Shown piece by piece: positions 48,133 to 58,044 of a stretch of DNA of 64,000 nucleotides. Below the pieces are notes generated by a model, which was given only the letters and a program-made list of their open reading frames with translations, was not told the origin of the DNA and ran no database searches. Both the position numbers and the translations under genes were made by a program. This DNA comes from Firmicutes bacterium CAG:24053_14 (GTDB lineage: Bacteria > Bacillota > Clostridia > Oscillospirales > Oscillospiraceae): assembly GCA_001916715.1 (NCBI GenBank), contig MNSZ01000058.1:84658-148657 (forward strand). The letters run 5' to 3'. Within the stretch, counting starts at the first letter, position 1, and each line of letters begins with the position of its first letter.

Positions 48133-50754
48133 TTATCCGAGATTTTTGAGGCTTTCCTCAAGATTTTCGATGAGCGCCTCGAGCTTTGCCTTCTTTTCGC
48201 GCTCGGCGTTAACGACCTTTTCCGGCGCGCGGGAAACGAAGTTTTCGTTTGCAAGCTTTGCGTTCTGCCCGTCGAGCTGCTTTTTAGCGTTTGCAAGCTC
48301 TTTTTCCATGCGAGCGCGCTCTTTTTCAAGATCGACAAGCTCTGCCATGGGCATGAACATGCGCGCGTTATCGGTTATGACGGACACCATACCGTCGGTG
48401 CTCTCGGGAAGCTCCGCTCTGACCTCAACGCCGGAGGCATAGGCCAGCTTGCAGATAAACTTCTCGCCGTCGGTGAATGCCTTTGCCTTGTCGGTGACGA
48501 TGATAAGGTGGCTCTTTCTGGACGGGGGTACGTTCATTTCGGATCTGCGCGCGCGGACGGCCTTGATGGCATCCATGACCATGCCGAAGTTTGCCTCGTC
48601 CTCGGGGAAGTTGAGCTTTTCGCTGTACTCGGGGTAAGACTGCATCATAAGCGCATCGCCCTCGTGAGGCAGCGCCTGCCATATTTCCTCGGTGATAAAC
48701 GGCATGAACGGGTGCAGGAGCTTGAGTATCTCAACAAGGACATACAGAAGCACGCGCTGGGCGCTCTCCTTTGCCGCCTCGTCATCGCCGTTCAGGCGCG
48801 GTTTTGTCAGCTCAATGTACCAGTCGCAGTAATCATCCCAGATGAAATCGTATATCTTGCCTGCCGCAACGCCCAGCTCAAAGCTGTCCATATTATCGCA
48901 GACCTCTTTGACGACGCGGTTGAGCTTGGAGAGGATCCAATTATCCTCGGTCTCAAGCGTCTCGGGCAGATGATTATCCTCAACGGTGAGGTTCATCATG
49001 ACAAAGCGCGATGCGTTCCATATCTTATTGCAGAAGTTGCGCATCGCCTCGCACTTTTCAACGTAGAAGCGCATGTCGTTGCCGGGGCTGTTGCCGGTTA
49101 TGAGGTTAAAGCGCAGCGCGTCCGCGCCGTACTTTTCGGCCATCTCCAGCGGATCAATGCCGTTGCCGAGGCTCTTGGACATTTTTCTGCCCTGACTGTC
49201 GCGTACAAGGCCGTGGATGAACACTGTGTGGAACGGCTCCTTTTTCATCTGCTCCATGCCGGAAAAGATCATTCGCGCGACCCAGAAGAAGATGATATCA
49301 TAACCCGTTACCATGACCGAGGTCGGATACCAGTAGTCAAGCTCGGGGGTCTTGTCCGGCCATCCCATGGTCGAGAACGGCCAGAGTGCTGAACTGAACC
49401 ATGTATCGAGAACGTCCTCTTCCTGATGGATATTCTTGCTGTGGCAGTGCTCGCACTCACAGGGATCGGTGCGAGACACGGTTATCTTGCCGCAATCGTC
49501 GCAGTACCATGCCGGTATTCTGTGCCCCCACCAGAGTTGACGGGAGATGCACCAGTCGTGGACATTTTCCATCCAGTTCATATAGGTCTTTGTGAAGCGC
49601 TCGGGGACGAATTTTATTCTGCCGTCCTTAACGACCTCGATCGCCGCCTCGGCCAGAGGCTTCATCTTGACAAACCACTGGGGGCTTGTGAGCGGCTCGA
49701 CGACGGTGCCGCAGCGGTAGCAGCAGCCGACATTATGATTATACGGCTCGACCTTAACGAGATAGCCCTGCTCCTCGAGGTCGGCCACGATGGCCTTGCG
49801 CGCCTCGTAGCGATCCATGCCGTTGTACTTTCCGCCGTTTATTATCTTCGCGTCCTCGTCGATGCAGAGTATCTGCTCGAGATTGTGTCTGAGGCCGACC
49901 TCATAGTCATTGGGGTCATGGCAGGGCGTCATTTTGACAGCGCCCGTGCCGAAGCCAAGCTCAACATACTCGTCGGCAACGATGGGGAGCTTTCTGCCGA
50001 CCAGCGGCAGGATGGCGTTCTTGCCGACAAGGTGCTTATAGCGCTCGTCATCGGGGTGAACGGCAACGCCGGAGTCGCCGAGCATGGTCTCGGGACGTGT
50101 GGTCGCGATGATGAACTCCTCGTCAGAATCCTCGATGGGGTATCTTATGTGCCAGAACGAGCCGGGCATATCCTTGTACTCGACCTCGGCGTCGGAAAGC
50201 GCCGTGCGGCACTTGGGGCACCAGTTGATGATGCGGCTGCCCTTATAGATAAGTCCCTTTTCGTACAGCTCGCAGAATGTTTCGCGCACGCTCTTTGCGC
50301 GTGTTTCGTCCATCGTGAACGCGCTTCTGTCCCAATCGCAGGATGCGCCGAGCACCTTCTGCTGCTCAACGATGCGGTCGCCGTATTTGTTTTTCCATTC
50401 CCAAACGCGGTCAAGGAACTTCTCGCGGCCGAGGTCGTAACGGGTAAGGCCCTCCTTAACGCGAAGCTCCTCTTCGACCTTTATCTGGGTCGCAATGCCT
50501 GCATGATCGGTGCCGGGAAGCCAAAGTGCGGCATAGCCCTGCATGCGCTTATAGCGCGTCAGTATATCCTGCAATGTTGAGTCGAGCGCGTGACCCATGT
50601 GAAGCTGACCTGTTACGTTGGGGGGCGGCATAACTATTGAAAACGGCTTTTTGTCGGGGTCTATGACGCCCTTGAAGCAGCCATGCGACTGCCACATTTC
50701 ATATATTCTTTTTTCAACCGTACCGGGGTCATACACCTTCGGCAGCTCTTTCAT
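48133..50754 (-). CDS. valS: Valyl-tRNA synthetase
   Basis: This 873-residue class I synthetase has PPPNVTGQLHMGHALD (HIGH region), an editing domain with ATTRPETMLGDSGVAVHPDD, a zinc-type insertion with CCYRCGTVVEPL and WYCDDCGKITVSRTDPCECEHC, and RKMSKSLGNGIDP. The C-terminal coiled coil (LVDLEKERARMEKELANAKKQL) is typical for ValRS. It charges tRNA-Val and edits misacylated threonine. GGAGGAT precedes the ATG. It is controlled by the T-box leader upstream. Confidence 0.98.
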   Translation of the reverse strand: MKELPKVYDPGTVEKRIYEMWQSHGCFKGVIDPDKKPFSIVMPPPNVTGQLHMGHALDSTLQDILTRYKRMQGYAALWLPGTDHAGIATQIKVEEELRVKEGLTRYDLGREKFLDRVWEWKNKYGDRIVEQQKVLGASCDWDRSAFTMDETRAKSVRETFCELYEKGLIYKGSRIINWCPKCRTALSDAEVEYKDMPGSFWHIRYPIEDSDEEFIIATTRPETMLGDSGVAVHPDDERYKHLVGKNAILPLVGRKLPIVADEYVELGFGTGAVKMTPCHDPNDYEVGLRHNLEQILCIDEDAKIINGGKYNGMDRYEARKAIVADLEEQGYLVKVEPYNHNVGCCYRCGTVVEPLTSPQWFVKMKPLAEAAIEVVKDGRIKFVPERFTKTYMNWMENVHDWCISRQLWWGHRIPAWYCDDCGKITVSRTDPCECEHCHSKNIHQEEDVLDTWFSSALWPFSTMGWPDKTPELDYWYPTSVMVTGYDIIFFWVARMIFSGMEQMKKEPFHTVFIHGLVRDSQGRKMSKSLGNGIDPLEMAEKYGADALRFNLITGNSPGNDMRFYVEKCEAMRNFCNKIWNASRFVMMNLTVEDNHLPETLETEDNWILSKLNRVVKEVCDNMDSFELGVAAGKIYDFIWDDYCDWYIELTKPRLNGDDEAAKESAQRVLLYVLVEILKLLHPFMPFITEEIWQALPHEGDALMMQSYPEYSEKLNFPEDEANFGMVMDAIKAVRARRSEMNVPPSRKSHLIIVTDKAKAFTDGEKFICKLAYASGVEVRAELPESTDGMVSVITDNARMFMPMAELVDLEKERARMEKELANAKKQLDGQNAKLANENFVSRAPEKVVNAEREKKAKLEALIENLEESLKNLG

Positions 50755-50781
50755 ATCTGATCCTCCTTAACAAATAAAAAA

Positions 50782-51007
50782 ACTGCGCCCCGACATTCAT
50801 CAGGGCGCAGTATTACGCGGTACCACCTGAATTCCGCGCAATGCGCGGCACTCACTGCTCTGTAACGGGAGCGCCCGTCCGGCCTACTTGGATTTCGGCA
50901 CGGCTGCTCGGGACCGACCTTCGGCGGCATGCCTTAGGAACTTTCACCGTCCGTTCCCTCTCTGAAAAGCATGCTTGGCTTACTCCTGTCCGTCATTGCC
51001 TTTAGTA
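50782..51007 (-). promoter_or_regulatory. T-box riboswitch, valine-specific, controlling valS
   Basis: On the minus strand AGGTGGTACCGCG (50828-50816) is the conserved T-box. A 9-bp terminator stem (50782-50790 with 50803-50811) and seven T's follow. Stem I has GGACAGGAGTAAGC near the 5' end, containing the AGTA element. The triplet GTC (50918-50916), a Val codon, sits directly before the strand GGTCC that closes stem I, so it is the likely specifier. Uncharged tRNA-Val would allow read-through into valS. Confidence 0.92.
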
Positions 51008-51013
51008 AAATAT

Positions 51014-51043
51014 ATTATATGCACTTTTTACCCAAAAAGTCAA
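51014..51043 (-). promoter_or_regulatory. Promoter of the valS T-box leader
   Basis: Minus strand TTGACT (51043-51038), 18 bp, TATAAT (51019-51014). The predicted start near 51007 is right at the T-box 5' end. It lies within 40 bp of the LtaS-like gene's stop. Confidence 0.78.
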
Positions 51044-51053
51044 GCCGGGATTT

Positions 51054-52825
51054 TCAGCTCATGCGATAGTACTGCCAGCAGTGCAGCTTATCTATCATCG
51101 GCTGCTCGGCTTCACTGTTCACGCCGGTCTTTATAACGGGGATCTCGCGGCGCAGGTCGTAAAGGAAGCTGAAAAACGGCTCGCTCTTTGCGCAGCCTGC
51201 AAGCTCAAGGCTAACTTCGCCGAGGAAGCTTGCGCTTATATAACCGTCCTCGGGGATATCCAGCGACGCAAAGCGCTCGGCAAAATCCGAGGTTTTTGCA
51301 TATGCGTCGTTTGCCCATATGACAAAGGGAGCCGAGCAGTTTGCAATAACGTCATCGGCAATATCCATGCCGATCTCGTTATACGCAAGATAATCCGCGC
51401 CGAGATTCGGCCTGTGATCTCCGAAAAACACGAGCACATACGGATCATCAAGGCCGTTTAAGTACTCCGTCAGCTCAAGCAGCATATCCGAAGAGCACTT
51501 CACGCCGTAGGCATACACCGACAAAAGCTCCTCGGCATAGTCGCTCAGCTGAACACTGGTCTGCACCTTGGGGACCTCAAAATCGTACTTGGAATAAGTA
51601 TACGCCTGATGGTTCTGAATGGTCGTTGCGTAGGTGAACAGTCTTTCGCCGTTTTGTGTGCGCTCGGAGACAAGCGACTTGAGGTTTTTCAGGAAGGCTG
51701 TTTCCATTTTGGATTTATCCTCAAGATCCTCAACAAACACGCGCTCAGCGCCGAATCGCGATTGTAAAACCAGCTGTTGCCGGGATGGAAATAGAGGCTC
51801 GAATATCCCTGGTCGCCAAGAAGCGTTGCCATTGACGGAACAGAGTGGTGGAACGATCTCATAGCCGAATTTGATGTTGCGCTTATGAGATTTGTCTGCA
51901 TGCCGGTGAGCACATCGAACTCCGTATTCGCGGTTCCCGCTCCGAAATTGGGCACAACGATGTGGCCGCTGATACTGTTCGGACTTGATGCGACCTCGTG
52001 AAAGCCGCGCATCGGATCGTCTTTTTCGGAATATGTAAAGGCGTCGGCATCGGTGACGTCATTGAACGCCTCGCACATTATCATGATTATCTGCGGCTTT
52101 ACGCCCTCAGGCTCTTCGGTTTTCTGCTCTGAAATATAGCTTTCTACGGTTTTTTCGGAATATCCGTCGGGCTTATCGACCGTATAAAGGTTAAAGTTAT
52201 ATAAGAAGCAATAGTTAAGTCCAAGCTCGTTGAATATCGACGTCACGTTATATTCCGAGCTCACCGGGAACGAGGCATACAGCTCCCTGCCGCGATAAAG
52301 GCCGAAGAATGCGCCTGCGAAAACAGCTATGCTCAGCACGATGCCGACTATACGCGGCACGGCAGGGCGCTTCCTCGTTCTGCCAAGCACGATCGCGAGG
52401 GCTATGAAAACGGCTGTCGATAAAACGATCACCGCTATGACCGCCGGGTGAAGATCAAGCCTGTAATCGCCGGAGGCCTGAAGCGCCTCACGCAGCAGGA
52501 GTATATCCGCCGGTACAAGCGGATCGTCGCGTCCGTCTATCTTGAGCAGGTTTGCATACGACAGCAGCCCGAACACAAGGTTCGCGGCGGCTCCGGCGGC
52601 AAAGCTGTTCATGCAGGCAAAATATATCACAAGCAGCAGCACGGCTATCGGCAGGACGTTCAGAAGTATAAGAAGCGGATTTCTGAGCATAAAGCCTACC
52701 GTGTGCCTGAAGGAGCCCGGTGATATGTATATGCACATAAGGAATATCCAGCCCGTGAGCAGCAGAAGCTCAAGCCATGTAAACCTGCTGTGAATATCTT
52801 TCAGCTTAGAAAACTTACCGTTCAT
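51054..52825 (-). pseudogene. LtaS-like membrane sulfatase-fold phosphotransferase, broken by a frameshift
   Basis: Two overlapping frames make one gene. The 5' frame (52825-51689) gives five membrane segments and the first half of an alkaline-phosphatase-type domain: IIMIMCEAFNDVTD holds the catalytic-threonine region equivalent, NTEFDVLTGMQ and FHPGNSWFYNRDS follow. It then runs into a nonsense tail. The 3' frame continues at RFGAERVFVEDLEDKS and includes TTIQNHQAY and LVFFGDHRPNLG (metal-binding). LtaS-like proteins polymerise glycerol phosphate on lipid anchors or decorate polymers. The break is at 51753-51758, where GAATCG serves both NRDS and RFG; about five codons and one base appear lost. 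A sequencing error is possible. Confidence 0.85.
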
Positions 52826-52831
52826 TATCCA

Positions 52832-53719
52832 TCATTCGCCGCGCTCAGCGCCCCAGAAGAACAGCGCAACGGTGCCGGGGCCGGTGTGGCTGCCGATGGT
52901 CGTGCCGACATAGTTTATCTCGACCTTGCCGTTGAGTTTGGGGAAGCGTTCCTCAACAAGCGCGGCAACTTCCTTTGCATCCTCAACGCAGCCGGACTGT
53001 GAGATATAGCACTTGCCGGAATAATCAAGGCCGTCGTTTGCGCACTGCTCCATGCGGTCAACGATAGTCTTTATGACCTTTTTCTTCGTGCGGATCTTTT
53101 CCCTGGGAATAAGTCTGCCGAGGTTATCCATGTTAAGCAGAGGGCAGATATTGAGCATCGTTCCGAAGAAGCCTGCCGCCTTTGAAATTCTGCCGCCCTT
53201 GACATAGAAGCTGAGGTCTGTTGAGAAGAACCAGTGGTGCAGATGAAGCTTGTTTGCCTCGATCCAATCATGCGCCTCGTCAATGCTCATGCCCTCGTCG
53301 CGCTTATCTGCCAAAGCGTCCATGAGCAGGCCGTAGCCCGAGGATGCTCCGAGAGAATCGACTATGTAAATCTTGCGTTCGGGATACTCCTCTGCAAGCA
53401 TGGCAGCCGCGTTGCGCGCGGAGTTCACCGTTCCGGAAATGCCGCTGGAGAGCGTGACATGCAGAATGTCCTTGCCCTCTTTGAGGAAGGGCGTGAAATA
53501 GTCGATATACTCGGCAACGTTTACCTGACTTGTCTTGGTATCGGCACCTTCGGCCATTTTCTTATAAAACTCTTCAAACGGCATGCTCTGGCCGAGATCG
53601 TCCATGTAATCTTCGCCGTCGAGCATATAGTGGAAGCAGACATATTTTATATCGCGTGCTTCAAAGTGTTCCTTCGTAAGGTCTGCCGTCGAGCAGCAGC
53701 TAATTATATAGTCAGACAT
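52832..53719 (-). CDS. DegV family fatty-acid-binding protein
   Basis: This 295-residue protein begins YIISCCSTADLTKEHF and has DTKTSQVNVAEY, HVTLSSGISGTVNSARNAA and IVDSLGASSGYGLL, the core DegV fold marks. In Firmicutes these proteins (FakB-like) bind a fatty acid that a FakA kinase phosphorylates; which fatty acid cannot be told. A kinase partner is not in this window. The gene starts 18 bp after a terminator and ends six bases before the LtaS-like gene begins, so the two could share a transcript. Confidence 0.92.
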   Translation of the reverse strand: MSDYIISCCSTADLTKEHFEARDIKYVCFHYMLDGEDYMDDLGQSMPFEEFYKKMAEGADTKTSQVNVAEYIDYFTPFLKEGKDILHVTLSSGISGTVNSARNAAAMLAEEYPERKIYIVDSLGASSGYGLLMDALADKRDEGMSIDEAHDWIEANKLHLHHWFFSTDLSFYVKGGRISKAAGFFGTMLNICPLLNMDNLGRLIPREKIRTKKKVIKTIVDRMEQCANDGLDYSGKCYISQSGCVEDAKEVAALVEERFPKLNGKVEINYVGTTIGSHTGPGTVALFFWGAERGE

Positions 53720-53737
53720 TTTTTCCTCCCGAATTAA

Positions 53738-53786
53738 AAATTCCGCCCGTATACAGCGGATACTCCATTATATACGGGCGGAATTT
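53738..53786 (-). terminator. Terminator of the thioredoxin system genes
   Basis: A perfect 16-bp stem (53738-53753 with 53771-53786) with a 17-base loop, then five T's on the minus strand, 38 bp after the trxA stop and just before degV. Confidence 0.85.
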
Positions 53787-53823
53787 GAAATGCAATAAAT
53801 ATTGCAACAATTTTTTAAAGTTA

Positions 53824-54129
53824 TCAGCCGAACATTGTCATAAGCTCTTCGCAGCTTGTAACGCCGACTTCCTTGCTGAGCTGCTTGCCGTCCTTGAAGG
53901 CGATAAGCGTCGGGATGCTCATAACGCCGAAGCGCTGAGCTATGGCCGGTACCTCGTCAACATCAAGCTTGCAGACCCGGACCCTGCCCTCCATCTGCTT
54001 ATCAAACTCCTCGAGTATCGGAGCCTGCATGCGGCAGGGGCCGCACCATGTTGCCCAGAAATCGACCAGCACGAGGCCGGAGGAGGTGATCGAATCGAAG
54101 TTATCCTTTGTAAGATGCATAATAGACAT
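53824..54129 (-). CDS. trxA: Thioredoxin
   Basis: This 101-residue protein is a complete thioredoxin with LVDFWATWCGPCRMQAP (CGPC active site), the cis-proline in SIPTL, and the usual last strand VGVTSCEEL. It reduces protein disulphides in the cytoplasm. It lies three bases after the reductase-like gene and shares its promoter, making a dedicated two-gene redox unit. Confidence 0.97.
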   Translation of the reverse strand: MSIMHLTKDNFDSITSSGLVLVDFWATWCGPCRMQAPILEEFDKQMEGRVRVCKLDVDEVPAIAQRFGVMSIPTLIAFKDGKQLSKEVGVTSCEELMTMFG

Positions 54130-54132
54130 TTT

Positions 54133-54951
54133 TCATATCTCCTTTTCTGTGTTTATATATTCGCATGCCGACAGGGCGGCGATGTTGCCGTCGCCCACGG
54201 CCTTTGCTATCTGATACGGTGCGCCGGTGCAGTCTCCGGCGGCAAAAACGCCCTTGATGTTGGTTTTGCAGCTGCGGTCGGTTTTGATTATGCCGCGCTC
54301 GGATTCAATGCCGGAAACAAGGCTTTCGGCCGTGAGGGTGTCCTTGAGGATGAACACGCAATCGACGGCGTATTCCGTTCCGTCGGCAATAAGGGTATCG
54401 GCCTTCATGCCGCCGCGGATATCAAACTTCTCCCTGCCGGAAAAGCTCAGCACCTTGCAGCCGATATCGCTCAGAAACTGCGCATCGTGCCGTGCCTCCT
54501 CGCTGTCGCCGATAACGGCAACCGTTTTTCCCTTATAGAGCATGCCGTCGCAGGTCGCGCAGTAGCTCACTCCCCTGCCGAGAAACTCGGTCTCGCCCGG
54601 GCATATCGGGCGGCGGCTTATGCCGGCAGCAACGATAACGGCTCTTGTCTCGTAAAACTCGCTTCCGACGGCAACCCCTATCGTTTTGCCCAGCGGCACA
54701 ACGCTCAGCGCGCGGCCTTGTATCACCTCGGCGTCGCTTTCCTCAAGCTGGCGGCGCATTGCTTTGACAATGTCACTGCCTGTGCCGGTCATGCCGGGAT
54801 AATTGCTCACGCTTTCGGCAAGCCAGAGCTTGCTGCTCTCCGGCGGATTTGAGATAACGCCCGTTTTTTTGCCTCGGTTGCAGGCCGTCAGCGCCGCCGA
54901 AACTCCGGCAGGGCCTGCGCCGATGATGAGTATATCAAATTTTTCGCTCAT
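54133..54951 (-). CDS. Thioredoxin reductase-like flavoprotein lacking NADPH-binding motifs
   Basis: The ATG at 54951 gives 272 residues; a GTG lies nine bases upstream, but AGGTG is six bases from the ATG. The FAD domain is intact: LIIGAGPAGVSAALTA, YCATCDGM (redox CxxC) and a final GVFAAGDCTGAPYQIAKAVGDG. In contrast the pyridine-nucleotide domain is short (about 40 residues less than E. coli TrxB), with GDSEEARHDA in place of GxGxxA and SGREKFDIR in place of HRRxxxR. This matches ferredoxin- or other non-NADPH-dependent flavin thioredoxin reductases of Clostridia. The electron donor must still be shown. It is paired with trxA. Confidence 0.88.
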   Translation of the reverse strand: MSEKFDILIIGAGPAGVSAALTACNRGKKTGVISNPPESSKLWLAESVSNYPGMTGTGSDIVKAMRRQLEESDAEVIQGRALSVVPLGKTIGVAVGSEFYETRAVIVAAGISRRPICPGETEFLGRGVSYCATCDGMLYKGKTVAVIGDSEEARHDAQFLSDIGCKVLSFSGREKFDIRGGMKADTLIADGTEYAVDCVFILKDTLTAESLVSGIESERGIIKTDRSCKTNIKGVFAAGDCTGAPYQIAKAVGDGNIAALSACEYINTEKEI

Positions 54952-54968
54952 ATTTATCACCTATGATC

Positions 54969-54997
54969 ATATTATCACAGTTTTCGCGTTTTCTCAA
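54969..54997 (-). promoter_or_regulatory. Promoter of the reductase-trxA unit
   Basis: Minus strand TTGAGA (54997-54992), 17 bp, TAATAT (54974-54969). The leader is very short, ending in AGGTG six bases before the ATG at 54951. Confidence 0.7.
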
Positions 54998-55036
54998 TCG
55001 TATATGCAACAGCAGTGCTAAATTTAAGTTTTATTA

Positions 55037-55065
55037 TTGTAATTGAGTCAAATATCGTTTATAAT
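55037..55065 (+). promoter_or_regulatory. Promoter of glnS-mogA
   Basis: TTGTAA (55037-55042), 17 bp, TATAAT (55060-55065). The position within the long open frame beginning at 55015 shows that translation starts downstream of it. Confidence 0.68.
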
Positions 55066-55095
55066 TTCTTTATCCAATATTACAGGAGTACAAAC

Positions 55096-56763
<1,668 letters not shown>

Positions 56764-56773
56764 GGAGGGTCAC

Positions 56774-57250
56774 ATGGACTACAAAGCTGCGGTTATCACG
56801 GTTAGCGACAGATGCTCGACAGGCGAAAAGGTCGATAAAAGCGGCCCTGCCGTCGCTCAGATGCTCGAGGAGGCAGGCTTCCCCGTTATCTACAGAGGGC
56901 TTGTTCCCGACGAGCGGCACGAGATATCTGCCGAGTTTATAAAATGCGCATACGAGCTTGGCGCAGATCTCATAGTTTCAACAGGCGGAACCGGCTTCGG
57001 CAAGCGCGACATCACCCCCGAGGCTACGCGCGACGTTATCTCGCGAGAGATACCGGCCATTCCCCAGGCGATGCTGCATTACAGTCTCGGCCTTACTCCG
57101 CGCGCAATGCTCACAAGGGGCGTCGCCGGAATACGCGGCAAAAGCCTCATTCTCAACCTCCCCGGCAACGAGGGCGGCGCAAAACAGAATTTGAGCGCGG
57201 TGCTCGGCGTTCTTGAGCATGCGCTGCAAATGATCTCAAAGGACGAATAA
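56774..57250 (+). CDS. mogA: Molybdopterin adenylyltransferase-type protein (MogA/MoaB family)
   Basis: The ATG at 56774 follows AAGGAGG and gives 158 residues. It has ITVSDRCSTGEKVDKSGP, LIVSTGGTGFGKRDITPEAT and LPGNEGGAKQNL, the full MoCF-domain pattern that binds molybdopterin. The family adenylylates molybdopterin on the way to molybdenum or tungsten cofactor. No other moa/moe gene is in the window, and it is transcribed behind glnS, an unusual place. MogA and MoaB cannot be told apart from sequence alone. Confidence 0.9.
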   Translation: MDYKAAVITVSDRCSTGEKVDKSGPAVAQMLEEAGFPVIYRGLVPDERHEISAEFIKCAYELGADLIVSTGGTGFGKRDITPEATRDVISREIPAIPQAMLHYSLGLTPRAMLTRGVAGIRGKSLILNLPGNEGGAKQNLSAVLGVLEHALQMISKDE

Positions 57251-57264
57251 ACGATACAAAATTT

Positions 57265-57296
57265 AAAACCACGGCTAAAGCTTTAGCTGTGGTTTT
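57265..57296. terminator. Bidirectional terminator after mogA
   Basis: A 16-bp palindromic stem with one G-T pair (57265-57280 with 57281-57296) ending in T's. The stop codon of the convergent isochorismatase-like gene (57283) lies inside it. Confidence 0.85.
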
Positions 57297-57858
57297 TAAT
57301 TTCATCAAGCGTCATTATCTGCGCGCCTATGCGCTGCATATCCTCGAGGTTTGCGCGCTGCACCTGCGGCGTTACGGACGATGTGCAGTCGCTGAGCACG
57401 ATAACGTCATAGTCGAGCGACAGAGCGTCGTAGCAGGTCGTGCGGATGCAGTTTGGCGTTGTGGTTCCGGCAAGCACGACCGTCTGCACACCGAGCCGGC
57501 GCAGGACAAGGTCAAGGCTCGTTGCGAAAAACGCCGAGAAGCGCGGCTTTATCATGACCCGGTCGCTGTCAATGACCTCAAATTCCTCGGGAAACGCATC
57601 GGACATGCTCTCATCGCAAGCCTCCGACAGCGGCTTTCCCCCGTCTGCCCACACCTTGGCGCGCGCTTTCTCAACGTCACTGCCGTCGGCGCGATAGTGC
57701 CGCACGGCGTAAAACACCGGGAGCTCAGCTTCGTGGAAAAAGCGTATCGCCTCAGCGCATGCAGGCACCGTTCCGGCAGCCCCGGCTATGCAGATCGGCG
57801 AGGACGGGTCGATAAATCCTCTCTGCATGTCGATCATTATAAGTGCTGTTTTGTTCAT
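57283..57858 (-). CDS. Isochorismatase-like cysteine hydrolase
   Basis: The ATG at 57858 follows AGGAGGAG and gives 191 residues; the frame is open to 57933 but without a ribosome site. The catalytic triad of the family is readable: Asp in ALIMIDMQRGF, Lys in MIKPRFSAFF, Cys in TTTPNCIRTTCYDAL. A cis-peptide region AGTTT precedes the Cys. Family members hydrolyse isochorismate, nicotinamide, N-carbamoyl compounds or biuret; the nucleophile context here (PNCIRTT) does not decide. It stands alone between two terminators. Confidence 0.9.
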   Translation of the reverse strand: MNKTALIMIDMQRGFIDPSSPICIAGAAGTVPACAEAIRFFHEAELPVFYAVRHYRADGSDVEKARAKVWADGGKPLSEACDESMSDAFPEEFEVIDSDRVMIKPRFSAFFATSLDLVLRRLGVQTVVLAGTTTPNCIRTTCYDALSLDYDVIVLSDCTSSVTPQVQRANLEDMQRIGAQIMTLDEIKNHS

Positions 57859-57998
57859 GCTCTCCTCCTGAACTGTTGCTGACAATATGATAACGCCAAC
57901 AGGGCAAAAAGTAAAGGGGCGCGAATGCGCCACTCAGTGTGTCAAAAAAGTCTGTTACTTTTTGCACGCTTCATAAACGCCGCATTTTTCGTGAAAAT

Positions 57999-58027
57999 AA
58001 CCACCCGACTTTTTCAGCCGGGTGGTT
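57999..58027 (-). terminator. Terminator of the rpoBC operon
   Basis: A 9-bp GC-rich stem (57999-58007 with 58019-58027), followed by ATTTT on the minus strand, 17 bp after the rpoC stop. Confidence 0.8.
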
Positions 58028-58044
58028 TTGTTATTATTACGTTA

